Assembly (NCBI GenBank): GCA_035048485.1
Contig: CM068586.1
Location: forward strand, 48,580,715-48,644,714
Length of the DNA: 64,000 nucleotides
Source of the DNA: Pteria penguin
Lineage: Eukaryota; Mollusca; Bivalvia; Pterioida; Pteriidae
Direction of reading: 5' to 3'
Position numbers and translations under genes: made by a program. Shown here piece by piece: positions 43,801-56,700 of the stretch; positions within the stretch are counted from its first letter, which is position 1, and every line of letters begins with the position of its first letter. A model generated the notes under the pieces. That model was given only the letters and a program-made list of their open reading frames with translations. It was not told the origin of the DNA and did not search any database.

Positions 43801-46800
43801 ATTACCTGATTCTGGGAATCCAGCACTGGAGTTTGTACTTTCACTTTAGACAACTGAGGCACCCTTTGTTCCTTATGAAGTGACATTCAAAAATATTCAT
43901 TACTCAAATTTCATTCCACAATTGAAAATTCTGAATTCTTATGGCTTTGGAAAACTAAATGCTGCTAAGTCTTACAGGCAACCCAAAGAGGTGTTGGCTA
44001 CTAGCAGCTTACTATTGCACCACATTATCAGGTTCAACAGTAAATGATGCATCATTCTATAATACAGGAAAATGGGGAAGGGGGAAGGAAAACACTACCA
44101 ATATTCAGAGACTAGTTACGTTTGCCTTTAGCCAATAAATAAACAAAAATAATGAAATAGAAATATAGAATACAGAAAAAAAGAAAGGTTAGGAATGAAA
44201 CTGCACATCTGATTTGATGGGAGTTAATGTTCATTCAAGTCATTCTACATATTGTGACATGTATGATGTGATCAGGGAAACTCATGACGTAGATTCAGGA
44301 AATCAAGGACCTTCGGGTAAACATTCATACAGATTGTAAGACATGATATAAACAACCCTATAATACCATACCATCACTCTATCACTGACTACACATATAC
44401 TAGATATAAACTCAGCTGGTTATTCCCAGGTAAATTACCCTCAGGTCAGTACAGGTGTAGATGTAACCAGGTAGAAATATGTAAAATGATGTATGAACAT
44501 AGGTAATGTTATAGAACAAATACACAACTCATTATGACATTACTGTACTTATTGACAACATAAATGGAGAAAATACTGTTATCATTGATGTTAACTATGA
44601 TGTAAAGATTTTTAAAAATCTAGCGAATCTCTAGAGAATTACTCCAGCATTAAGCATCTACCAAAGCTTTTAAGAATTAAATTTCTTTTCTATTTTTTTT
44701 TTCTAAATCAATTAGGGATTCAAGATTTTCAGAAGTAGAGGGCCCGGAAAAACTTTAGCGCTGAAGGGAGAGAGAGATTCTCTAAAACATTCAGCAACAA
44801 ATTTTTACCTCCCTCAGTAAATGTTTGGCTCAGAAGGGACAACTACTAAGTACTATATATTCAATGTTACATATGAAATTACAAAGCAATTCCAACCCGC
44901 CTGAATTTTTCTTGTTCTTTTCTCTGGTGTAACTTTGGTAGATGTTATTACATTACAACAGTGTAGTAAAATGGATTGAAGAAATGATGGATTTAGCCAC
45001 TTTCACTCTTTTTATTTCCCAGATGGTCCACCATACATACCTGGGCTTTGTATTCCTCTACCAGATTCTCATACTGTTTCAGGTTCCCCCTCAGCTGGAT
45101 CAATTCCTCATCAGCTGTCTTGAACTTTGCCTCTATAGTTTGTATGGAAGCCTTAAAAAGAAAAAGAAATCACAAAAATTTTACAACCGACAATTTATAT
45201 GAAAGCCTTCAAAAGAAAAAAAAACCACACAAAAATTTTACAGGTGACAGCTTGTATCAAAGTTCTGAAAAGAGTATCAGTAACTCTATAGAATTAAAAT
45301 GAAGTTTTGAGAAGAAAAAAAATCCTAGTAGTTGGTATGGAAGCCTTGAAGTGAAAACAAAGAAGTTAAAAGTATGTATGGAAGTTTTGCAGAGAAAAAC
45401 AGAAAACTAATATTTCAAAACTTTGACATATAGAAACCTTGAAGAGTATAAAAAAGAGGAAACCACACATTTATGTTCATAATTACATGGTCAAAATATT
45501 AAGGAAAATAGAAAGAGAAAAGCATTATTCAGATAAGCAAAAGCATAACACTTCATGATGAAACATTCGCAGAAAACTTAATGAACATGCAGTGTTAGTA
45601 AAACGAATTTACTGAAATATCAAAAGAAACCTGCAGGATGAAATTTTCATTCAACAGAACAATCACAACAAACGGAAAGATGATGTCAGGGATAATTACA
45701 TTATATGGCAAACATTTCAATACTTGAACATATAATCATGACAGTTTGTTTGTAATCAGCATAAATATCAACAAAATAAACAGCAAAATTCAACATCAAG
45801 AAAATAAACAGTAAAATTCAACATCAACAAAATAAACAGCAAAATTCAACATCAACATTTGTAATAGTAAACATCATGAACTTCAACACTGGAACGCCAA
45901 CATTCGGTAGACAACCTTGAGATGTTGATTATCGGCTCGTAGTATTGCCACTTCCTCCAATCGTTCCTGCAGTTGTGATGACAGACTGAGTTGCTGCGAT
46001 CGGGCATTATTCTCCGTTTGATCCATAAGTGCCTTATACATGACAAAATCATACAAATGAAAATCGTTATGATACGTTGAAAACATCCATATATGATTTA
46101 AATCTTCGAACTTCTCCTCATGTTGACTGAAACATTCTTATTTTCTGTTTCATGTAACTTTCTTTAAATGTCTGGTCACCGTTTGTCAAATAAGTAATAA
46201 TCTTTGAAATTTTACTTTAAACATTATTTATTTTATTCTCTTTAATTTTATCTATTTATTTATCCGTTTTCAAATCAATAAATAGGGCATTTGTAATAGC
46301 ATGCGAATCTTTTTCTATTCTAAATTGGACTTCGTCGTTTTTGTAACAATTACCCCACAGTACCTTCATAAGCTCTACTTCAGTTTTGAGAGCTGATATT
46401 TCTCTAGCACCAAGGGTATTTTCAGCATTGTTCTGCAGTGTGGAGACACTCTGAAAGGATCGTATACCTTTGTGCGCCTCTGTTACTATAATCTATTATA
46501 ATGAGAATCTGTTATATATCTAGCTAGTGAAAAATATAGAGAACTTGAATTATTTTATCTTATTTTCTATATAGAATATAGCTAATGGGTGCATTTTAAA
46601 ATTAACAGTTACAAATATCACCAATTACTTAAAATTCTCATTTTGTGTCATTCATTATCATCAAATAAAACGAGAGCAAACCCTTTCCTTAATTTCATGA
46701 ACAGTAATTGGTTCGTTTCTCAGAATCATCTATTAACGAATCAGTGAATAGAGACGTTTCCTGTATATGTGGTTTCATCTCTTGGTATTAAACATAATGT

Positions 46801-49800
46801 TCATTCATTTGATCAAAATTCAAGCTTTTATGAGACCAATTTTATACAGATAAAATTTCCAGTCATAAGAACAGACATCATTTGGACAGGTCTAGCTGTA
46901 CCTTAAGTTGTTCATTAGACTGTTTTAATGTCACAATTTCCTCCTCTTTTTCCTTCAGTTTCAATACCATATCGGCGTTGTTATTAGAATGACTCAAATT
47001 AACAAACAGCGAATCCATCTGGCAAATATCTGACATTGTCTGGATTTTTTGGTTTTTTTTGGTAAGAAAAAATTGATAATATTAATCCACATTTGTGATT
47101 TTTGTTAAGGATTATTGGCAAACATTACATCACGCAGTTCTTTTTTTTTTTTTTTTTTTAAATCCTGGATCACCTACTAATGATCATTGACTGTAGGGAT
47201 TTAAAAAGAAGAAACCTTACCTACACAAGTTATTAGGAATATGAACACTTAAAAACATAGCAAATTTGACATTCATGTGATAGATCTATATTATGCATGA
47301 ACAAAAGATGACATATTAAACCTGTGCCTGAATTCAAGGACTCGGGATATTTAGCTGTATTGTGTAGGCTATTAGCTGAATACCTTCTGTTCTGTTAGTT
47401 CTACCTCGCTAGCATGGTCTGTCTGACTATCAGGGGTGTTACAATACACACTAGTTGTCTGGTCTTGCTGTATACTGGTCGAGGGGGTACTGACATGGGG
47501 CTGTCCATCATCTTGACTTCCCTCCTGCTTAGCCGTTAGCTGTGATAATAACATATCCACTTGTCGCTGCTTTTCTGCAATCTCATCATCTTTTGCCATT
47601 TTCACATTTTCCATTTCCATCTGAACATCCTTTAGACAACTTGATGATAGATTTAATTCATTCTTAGTCTCTTCTAACTGTGACATTAGCAGGTCAATCT
47701 GCCTTTGTTTTTCATTCAGCTCCTTGTTTGTCATTTCGATCACAGAATCTATTTCCTTCTGAATGTTTTTAGCTTCTGACTCATTTTCTTTATATTCTTT
47801 CTTCTCCCTTAACAATGATTTTGTTAAGCATGCTTCCACTACCTCCTTTTCCTTAAGCTTTGCTTTCACTCGATACATTTCCTCAATGAAAGCTTGGTAT
47901 CTTCGGCTAAGATCTATGCTGATATACTTATGTAAAACACACACAATTAGCATAGAACTAAGCGTTAGAAGGGACTAGGTGACGTAATTAATTGAAAAAA
48001 TTATATACAATATACAAAAGCATGGCAACTATCAACATGATAAAGAAAATGTGTATGTGGTTTCAAAAGGTGAGTGCATACGTGAGAGCACATCTTCGCT
48101 GGCCAAGGATACAATCCCCTTCTATGAGGAAAGAAGAAGATCCTGTCCTTGGCACGCAAAGATGGTGAGAATAATGAAGACAGATTTAAAGGATTATATC
48201 TTAAAAGCAACAACAGAAATCGTTATCAAAGTTAAACAAGTTTAAAATGAAACAGTAAATACTTTATTTGCTTGGCATAAAATTCAGTCTTACTTAGGAC
48301 TTCCGAGATATAACTTCTGTTATTCGTAAGATTTGACAATAAAATTCTGACCATAAAGCTACGACCATATTAACAATAATTCAGCAACGACACACAAAAG
48401 GCAGTTCTCCACATTATGAAAACCTAAATTTATAAATTAGTCTATATTTTGAAACATTTTAATAGATCATGAAATTCTTCAAAACCCATCTGCCTCAGAC
48501 CCTTCTAAAGAAAATTATGTTTCTCATTTTGCATCGTTATTGTTAACATATATGTATAACTACAGATATTTCTCTACAACGACACAGAGAGTCAGACGAA
48601 GACAACAAATGACACTCATCAGATTCTCACCTTTAGTCTTTCATTGTCAGTTCGTAACGCCAACACCTCGGCATTCTTGTCATGAAGCTGTAGCGATACG
48701 TTCTCCTGATGAACTTTTGAGCTACTCTCTACACGGTCCATGAGAGCCTCCAACTCTCCAAGACGCCTAGAAAATATCACAACACCTGCTAAGATGTCTG
48801 CTGTGCTCAGTGTATTGGTCAAAATAAAGAAATCTTTAAAGACATCATCAATATCCATTTTATCTTTTCTTTTTCCTTACAAAAATCCCCCAAAGCAATA
48901 AAACATCTATTTTATCAATTACCCTTTTTTTAGGACTAGTTTATCAATATTACAGTTACATTTTATTTTGAATATAGATTATTTCCATAACTGCATTATG
49001 ATGTTAATCTTTAATATTTACAATAGTATATGAGAAAACAACTAAAAATTTGTAAAATGTTCAAGATTATTAGTGTAAACATTTCTGATTAAATCTGCAA
49101 TCATAAGAACAGAAAATGTATAATTCTCTCCATAATTTACCAATCAAAAGAGCAAGGAGTAAAAAAAAAATTCAAATCTGAAAGTTATCTTTAACAAAAG
49201 CTTGAAAATTAGTGAAAATCTTAAAAAAGCAAGCTTATCTATATTTAGTGATCAAATAGCATTCCGGTAAAACGTGATTTAATTTACATAAGGAAATCTT
49301 GACGGGTCACTTACACCAACTATTAACTGCGTATTAAAAAGACGTGTATCAGCTAAGTTCTGCACTACAAGAGCCAAGAGTAAAATTATGGTGTGATATT
49401 AGAGTCCTACAAACACCATTAGAGATGAGTATGAACTAGGTTCTGCTAGCTTTGTTTATATCTGGGTTAGATTTAGCAGTTCTAGCTATGTATAGATGCA
49501 TGCCCTACCTAAATCAGCTTTATACTTTACTTATTTCTTTGCACCTCTAGTCAAAGTGCACATATCTGACAGAAGCTAGACTTTATTGAGGCTCCTTACT
49601 TGACATAGTTAAATACTGGGTAAGCTGATAATTTGTGCATTTTCATTGGATAGAGGATCTTAAAAATAACCATACTCAAGCTCCTTGCATGCTTTTGTAA
49701 TAATACACTGGTAAGCTTATAATAGTGTGCCGATATTTGTTATAATACACTGGTAAGCTTAAATGGTGTGTTGATGTCTGCTATAATACGCCTGTAAGCT

Positions 49801-52800
49801 TATAGTAGTGTGATGATATTCGATAAAGAGTTTTTAAAAAAAATTTAAGAGATTGAGGAAAAAAAAAAAAAAAAAAAAGAAAAGAAAAAGATTCGTCCTT
49901 TACACTTCGGAGCATGCAAGACTTACGTCTTCAAGGCGGAGTTCTCAGCCTGCATCTGAGATTTTTCTTTCGACATTTTATCGTATCTGGGTCCCATCAG
50001 TTCCAGCTGGGAGCGTAAATCCTCTAGTTGTGCTTCACGCTCCATCAGCTGAGAATTTAACTTCTCTAACGCATCCTGGCTTCTCTCCGCTCTTTGTTTC
50101 TGAACTCTATAATATGTCGTAAATTAAACTTAAAGCGGTGCTCTTGATTTTTTCTGAGTTATATTACAGAATTTTTTTAACTAGGACTGGGTGCTCCTAT
50201 GGAAGGAAAGTGAAGATATCCCAGACTTCATGGTGGGAAGAAAAGACACCACAGTCCTCATGGTGGGAGGGGGAGGTTATGATTATGTTTAAGATGAAGC
50301 TTCCATTTATTCAAATTCCAAAAGCTTTCCATGTAGTAAGTGAAGGTGAGCACTACAACAGCTCTGATGTGCAATGGGGTTGATATTTTAGGACAGAAAA
50401 CACCTTTCACACCATGCTATGAGGAGATAACTCTGAAATCTGGAGCTACAAGAAGTACTGAAAGCTCACACCTGGCATGATAGAATGTCACAACTTCCAA
50501 CATCGATTTCTCACAAAAGAAAGAATGTCACTGGTAAATCAATACACCAATTCTTTTTTTGTCAATAAAGCTATATTAAGTGGGCTTTCCATTATTATGC
50601 TTGTGATTTCATAATCAAATACTGGTGTCCAGCCTAAAATGATGTCATGTCTGACCTGACTTAACATCAGAAGAACTGGATCAATGTATTGCTTCTTATA
50701 ATATTTGGTGAATTTTATTCACACAACGTTGACACCGTAGAAGGCTGGAACGATATTTCTAGAGATTCAAATTGTAGCCTTAGAAGAAACTTTTCTGAAT
50801 GATTCAAACTGTAGGAATGACTTTTCCGATTGAGTCAAAATGTAGGAGTGACTTTTCCGAATGAGTCAAATGGTAGGAGTGACTTTTCCAAATGAGTCAA
50901 ACTGTAGGAGAGACTTTTCCAAATGAGTCAAATTGTTGAAGTAACTTTTCTGAATGAGTCAAATTACAATTTCAGTAATATTTATCTGTTAGAGAAGTAT
51001 TATATATTTGAGATAGATATATCTACTTCTAACAAAGAGGGGCTATTCCTACACTGAAGGACACTCACTACATTATTTTCTTTCTTTTCTGAAAGAAATT
51101 GGGTCATTCTACATGCATGCAGGTTTTTATAAGTCATCTCTCTTTCTTGAACATTGAAACTTCACGTTTAACTTCCTATAAATACATGTATTTAAATTTC
51201 AAAACATCTGCCAATTTATACATCAAGTGGTACTTTTCAAATATAAGGATGTGTTCAATTGGGATATCAATGAAAATTGCTTTTATCATTTTCGCTTTTC
51301 ACAGTCTCAGAAAAGTAAAGTGCAAATCAAATTTACCAAGTCTTTTAGTCTAAATATGAAAGGGAAAAGAAATTTTACAAATTGATATTGACAAATAATA
51401 TAATTTTGCACACCGGAAAAGACATAAACAAGGAGAAAAATTGAAAAGAAAAACAAACAAACTCATTATAATTATTTCACTTTTGAGTTCCACATGATTT
51501 CACTTTTCTGATTTTATACTACTCCAACACAAAGAATTTACAAGTAAGAACTACAGCAGATTAGCTTAAGACGGAGAGATGACTTTCTGTATGGTCAAAC
51601 AACGACATTGTGCAAAAACCAGCCTGAAAAGCTTGCGTTGGTGGGTAGTACATACTCATGCCTGACCAAAAATAAATGCATATGCAATTAAATTAACAAG
51701 ACGGATCATTAAACAGGTTGAAATCAAACGAAAAAAAAACAAACAAAACAAAAGGAATAAATAAAATTAACATACATATACAAGAGAGGTCAAAACAAGG
51801 AAAACATGCTATAAAAGCCATAAAACGTGATGGGTTAATCCATAAAAGAAAATATCCCAAATACTTCTACAAAGTTTTCAATCTCAGATTAACAATGAAA
51901 CACACTTTCCATACATGAATGTCAGTATCTTACTCATTCTATATAATTTTGATAAGGTTCACTCAAATTCCCTTTTCTCGTTATAACAAATACGTATTGA
52001 TATATATATACATGTATATATATATATAATAAATCCCTTCTGCCATCATATATCTAGGCTTTTCCAGAATAAAGGAAGGGGAAGGTAAATACCACGACCC
52101 ATATATATATATACTAAATGTTAGGAATCCAGAGTTACCTACCTTGTTGCCTTCTTCAACGACTCTTTGTCTCGATCAGCTTTGTCTTTGGCTTTAGATA
52201 CGAGTTCTTGGAGATGCTCAATCTCAATTTTATCCTGAGCTCTCGCACTTTCTATGGTCTATAAACAAACAGAATTATTATGTCCCATAATAATAACAAC
52301 TATAATTTCCCACTAATTCTTGAAGAAAATCATTGCAACTGAAAAATGCAGAAGTTCGGGAGTTTTTATTCCAAATCCCACAGAAGTATTTTTACCTACA
52401 TTCATCAATAAATATTCCACTTCCAACTGGAAATACAACTACATTTTTCTCATTTCATCTGGTATGTAAAGTTATATCTATAAAAGTCTACTTTCACTTG
52501 AGCATTTAAAATTGGTTCTAGAAAATCATACCAATATGATCATATCAATGGATGAAAGAACATGTAATACAATTACAAACACTCCATTCCTTGACCTCTT
52601 ACATGACATATCCTCAGCTAGATGCAAGATTTATTATAGCTTATCACATGCAATATATACCTATATTAACATTACTTTTTTTTTTTTTTTTTTTTTAATT
52701 TTGAGGTTGTTTAGATGAAGCCAATTTAGATATATATATATATATATGTACATTGTAAAGCTGTTACTGTATATAATACATGCAAAGTGAGAAGAAAAGT

Positions 52801-53680
52801 TAAGAAATATTTCAGCTTTCTGCAAATCTCTTGGCTTTAGAACTTTTACATTTACTTATTCTTTACCAAAACATACTTTGGCAAATCTCATACAATTTCC
52901 TCAAGTAAAAGGATCCATATCTTTCAATACATTTCTTATCTTCTTGTAGTTTTCACCATACTGCATGCTCAAGGCCCTATTCAGTAAATAACCTAACATA
53001 ATTCAAAATGCTCGTCAGACTGAGCATTTATTTGTAGTATGCGTACAGTTCCTACACACGTTTCCAGTAGATAGCATTCAGAAAATACAATTTGACAACA
53101 TGGAACTTTTCATAACTAAAATCTAGATTTTGTTGCCGCTTTCTGCCACATCGACTCACCCTGATCTGTACGGCCATTCTGTTGATGTCGGCCTCTTTGG
53201 TGCGTAACTGTTTTTGTAAATGTGCTCTTGTGCTTTCAATAGATGACTGAAGGCCAGAGAGAGCTACATTCTCATCCTAGAAAAATATCATCTTGGTCAA
53301 AGAAAGAGCTTACAAAACGATGAAATACCCAGCTTAGACAAACTTCATAGTTCTTGTTTTATGCTGCAAGAAGCAACCCATGCTAAATGAGGAATTTAAA
53401 GGCCTTTCATTTCCTTTGAAATCAAATCATACTCTTCTTTCACACAAAGTTTAATCCATGAAGGTATTTATAAATTAAAAATTTCACAAAAATTTATCAG
53501 GATATTATGGTATGCAAGAGACAATCTTAATGAAAATAAAAAAGGTCACCAAATTTCATGTCAGTTCGAAAATAAATATGAAGTTTTAAATAATGGTGTC
53601 TTGACCATTCGTCAAAACCAAAGCTGATCTAAATTCTCAAAAATTGACATGACAACTGACAGATATACAAAGAGACAGAC

Positions 53681-53711
<31 letters not shown>

Positions 53712-56700
53712 AAGGCATCACTCTATATCATCAGTGAAACAGACTGATGCGAAAACAATCAAAAAAAAAAAGTTTATATTATCCTAAAAGCAAACTAACA
53801 TTTTACACTACATTGTCATGTATCTTTAATCGTTCAGATGAATTTTTCAAACATAAATAGCTGAAGGCCAAAGTTTTTCATTACATTTGGTTTTTGACAG
53901 TCAGACAATTTATTACTTTGAATTAAACTCTCTCCACCCCAGAGCATCTCCTGTTACACTAGTACATATTACAGCATGCAATCCTAGCTTAGTCTGGGAT
54001 CACTCTACACAACTAATCATGCACTGTTCAATATTAATCTACACCAAAACACACCATTTTCTTTTAACTAAGATAAATTAATTTCAATGAAATCTTGATC
54101 TTCACTCTTTATATAGTTAACAACAAACAAAGTCCTTTTAACATTTGACCAATACCATCTGGGAATTATCTAATTCTAAATTTAGTTTTCTGTTATAAAT
54201 GAATTTCAAGTTAGTTCGAGCCCAAATATAATTATTCTTTTTGCACTTTTAAGATAAATCACGAAAATTCTTTCAAACTTTATGTCATACCAACACAGTA
54301 TCATATTTATTATATTAAAATGATCCATATCTTCAAGTCAATGATAAGTACATGCAGTGAGTGCATTAAGGTGAGATTCACACTCGGTTTTCCATGCATA
54401 TTTCTCCGAATGAAAACTTACATTTAATTTTTTTTCTTTTTCTGCTGACTTTTTCTAAACAACATGATCAATGGCATGAAATCTCACTGTTCACATCTAT
54501 TTCTTTGCATATTTGTAGAATGTAGAAGTTTCACGTTTCAATAATTATGGAGAAAATCCTGAGTAATATTGTAGTACTTGTAATGAAGGTTGATGAAAAA
54601 CAGGTACAATAAGAGACTGGATAAAAATCCAAATGACTGGAAGCATGTGCCAAACTTCTGAGACAATAAACATGCTAAAAAGTGAATGAAAATCAACACG
54701 TATGATAACAAATTCACTACGACCTTACAAGCTCATTACATTAACCTTTACTGACCTTACAAGGTCATTACATTGACCTTTACTGACCTTGTGAGCCATG
54801 ATCTGTGACCTGAGCTCCATTATAAGACGATCACGGTCTGCTAGCTCAATCTGAATCCTCTGAAAAACAAAACAAATTATTTTCAAACTATGTGTCCTCT
54901 CTAGTGTAATCAATAAACCTTATGGTGTACATATTTGTTTCATGCATTTGTACTTCCTAACCCTAACCTTAATCCTTGATTCTGTACAGTCTCCTATCTT
55001 AACTCTTATGTCATTTTCCCGTAGGGTATTTTTTGTGTTTTGGGGGATTTTTTTCAAATTAGGTCCATCATGAGGACCCTTCCCTATGGAAATTTCATTA
55101 ATTTTTCCAAAAATATGTCTAGATTTTTTCCCAAACATTGATCTTTTATCATTATGCAAATGGGACGAATAATTCCCAAATGAAAAGGTACAGGCACCTT
55201 TAAAAAAATAAAAAAAACCGCACTGATTTCTTTCTTCTACCTATATCATTCACTGCATAAGAAATATAACCTGTTCCCTTTTATCAAGTATACTTGTCAC
55301 TTACAGTAGAATGATATGTAGATATTATGCAATATATAACTGCAAGCATTAGAGCTGTTAATGTTCGTCTGATGGTGTGACTGGTCAAGTACATGTGCCA
55401 GATTTGAACTCCACCAGGACCAGGGTCCAATGTCGTGGTATATGTTGGTACATTGTGTACATAAAAGGCCCTTGTTTATTGGAATGGGGAAGTGGCATAG
55501 CCTTGAATTTTTGTGCAATGCATCAGGCAGATGTTCTCACTATGTAACTGAAATAATGTGGACATTGTGAAATGCCAAACAAAGCCTTGTCTGAGCTGAC
55601 GGCATAATGTGGACATCGTGAAATGCCAAACAAAGCCTTGTCTAAGCTGACGGCATAATGTGGACATTGTGAAATGCCAAACAAAGCTTTGTTTGATCTG
55701 AAGGTATCGTGAATAACAATTCATGCAAGAAAGCATGCATAGCTATTTAAAATTTCCAATATTTGAATGACACTCTGACAATTAGGTAGTGTGTTTTCAG
55801 GGACAACTGCTGCTTGCTATCCATTTTTCAAGAAATGTTTCTTCTACAAGACAGACATACAGATGAATAGACAGATAGACAGACAGACAGATGCCAGACA
55901 AAATGATCCCTGTATGTCACTTTGCTTTTCATGTAACACATAATCACAGAGTTTTAGTCTTGTTCTGAATCCAAGGTCTCCTTAGCAAATACCAAGTGGA
56001 TCTTTTAAAGAAGAACAAATGGCTTCATGTGTGCAAGATAAACATAAAAACAAATTATGCTGTGTAACGGGATGTACAGTGAAACAACAACTAATTACCA
56101 GACCTTGGGGAGTTTCCTGTAGTACTGAAAGTAGTCAAAAGCTACATTTTACAACATTTCTCTACCTTATCTTTTCATGTTAAATTTCAATCTTGCTATA
56201 TATATTTACACCACAAGCAGGGTTTTCCATAAGAACTATCTGAGGAGGTGATTTGAAATTTGAGGCGTATCATTTTGAGCGCCATATGTGCGATTTTGAG
56301 TAGTAAACTTGAGATCAGAGGAAATTCAAACCAGCAATTTTTGCCACTGAAGCAGCAGTATTTTGCCAGGTGCCGGCTCTTATTGAAATCCCTGCACAAA
56401 TCAAAAATATTGCAGTGCAAACATCACTGTGTTAATATTGTTTTCACAAACTTGCCTCTTTTTGGAAAACATTTGTCACTGGTGGTACATATTTTGTTTC
56501 ACAAGCACATGTGGTTTTTCAAACCTCTGCTTAATTTGTACATTTGTTTATCATGCAGCATTTATTGATTAAGAATTTCCATCAGGTATGTCACATGTAT
56601 GCCAAGACCACTACAAAAACACAAACTTACATTCCTCTGCAAGGTTGTTGGAATGATATAATATAATTATTACCAATAAAAAGAATTTATGATACATCAT

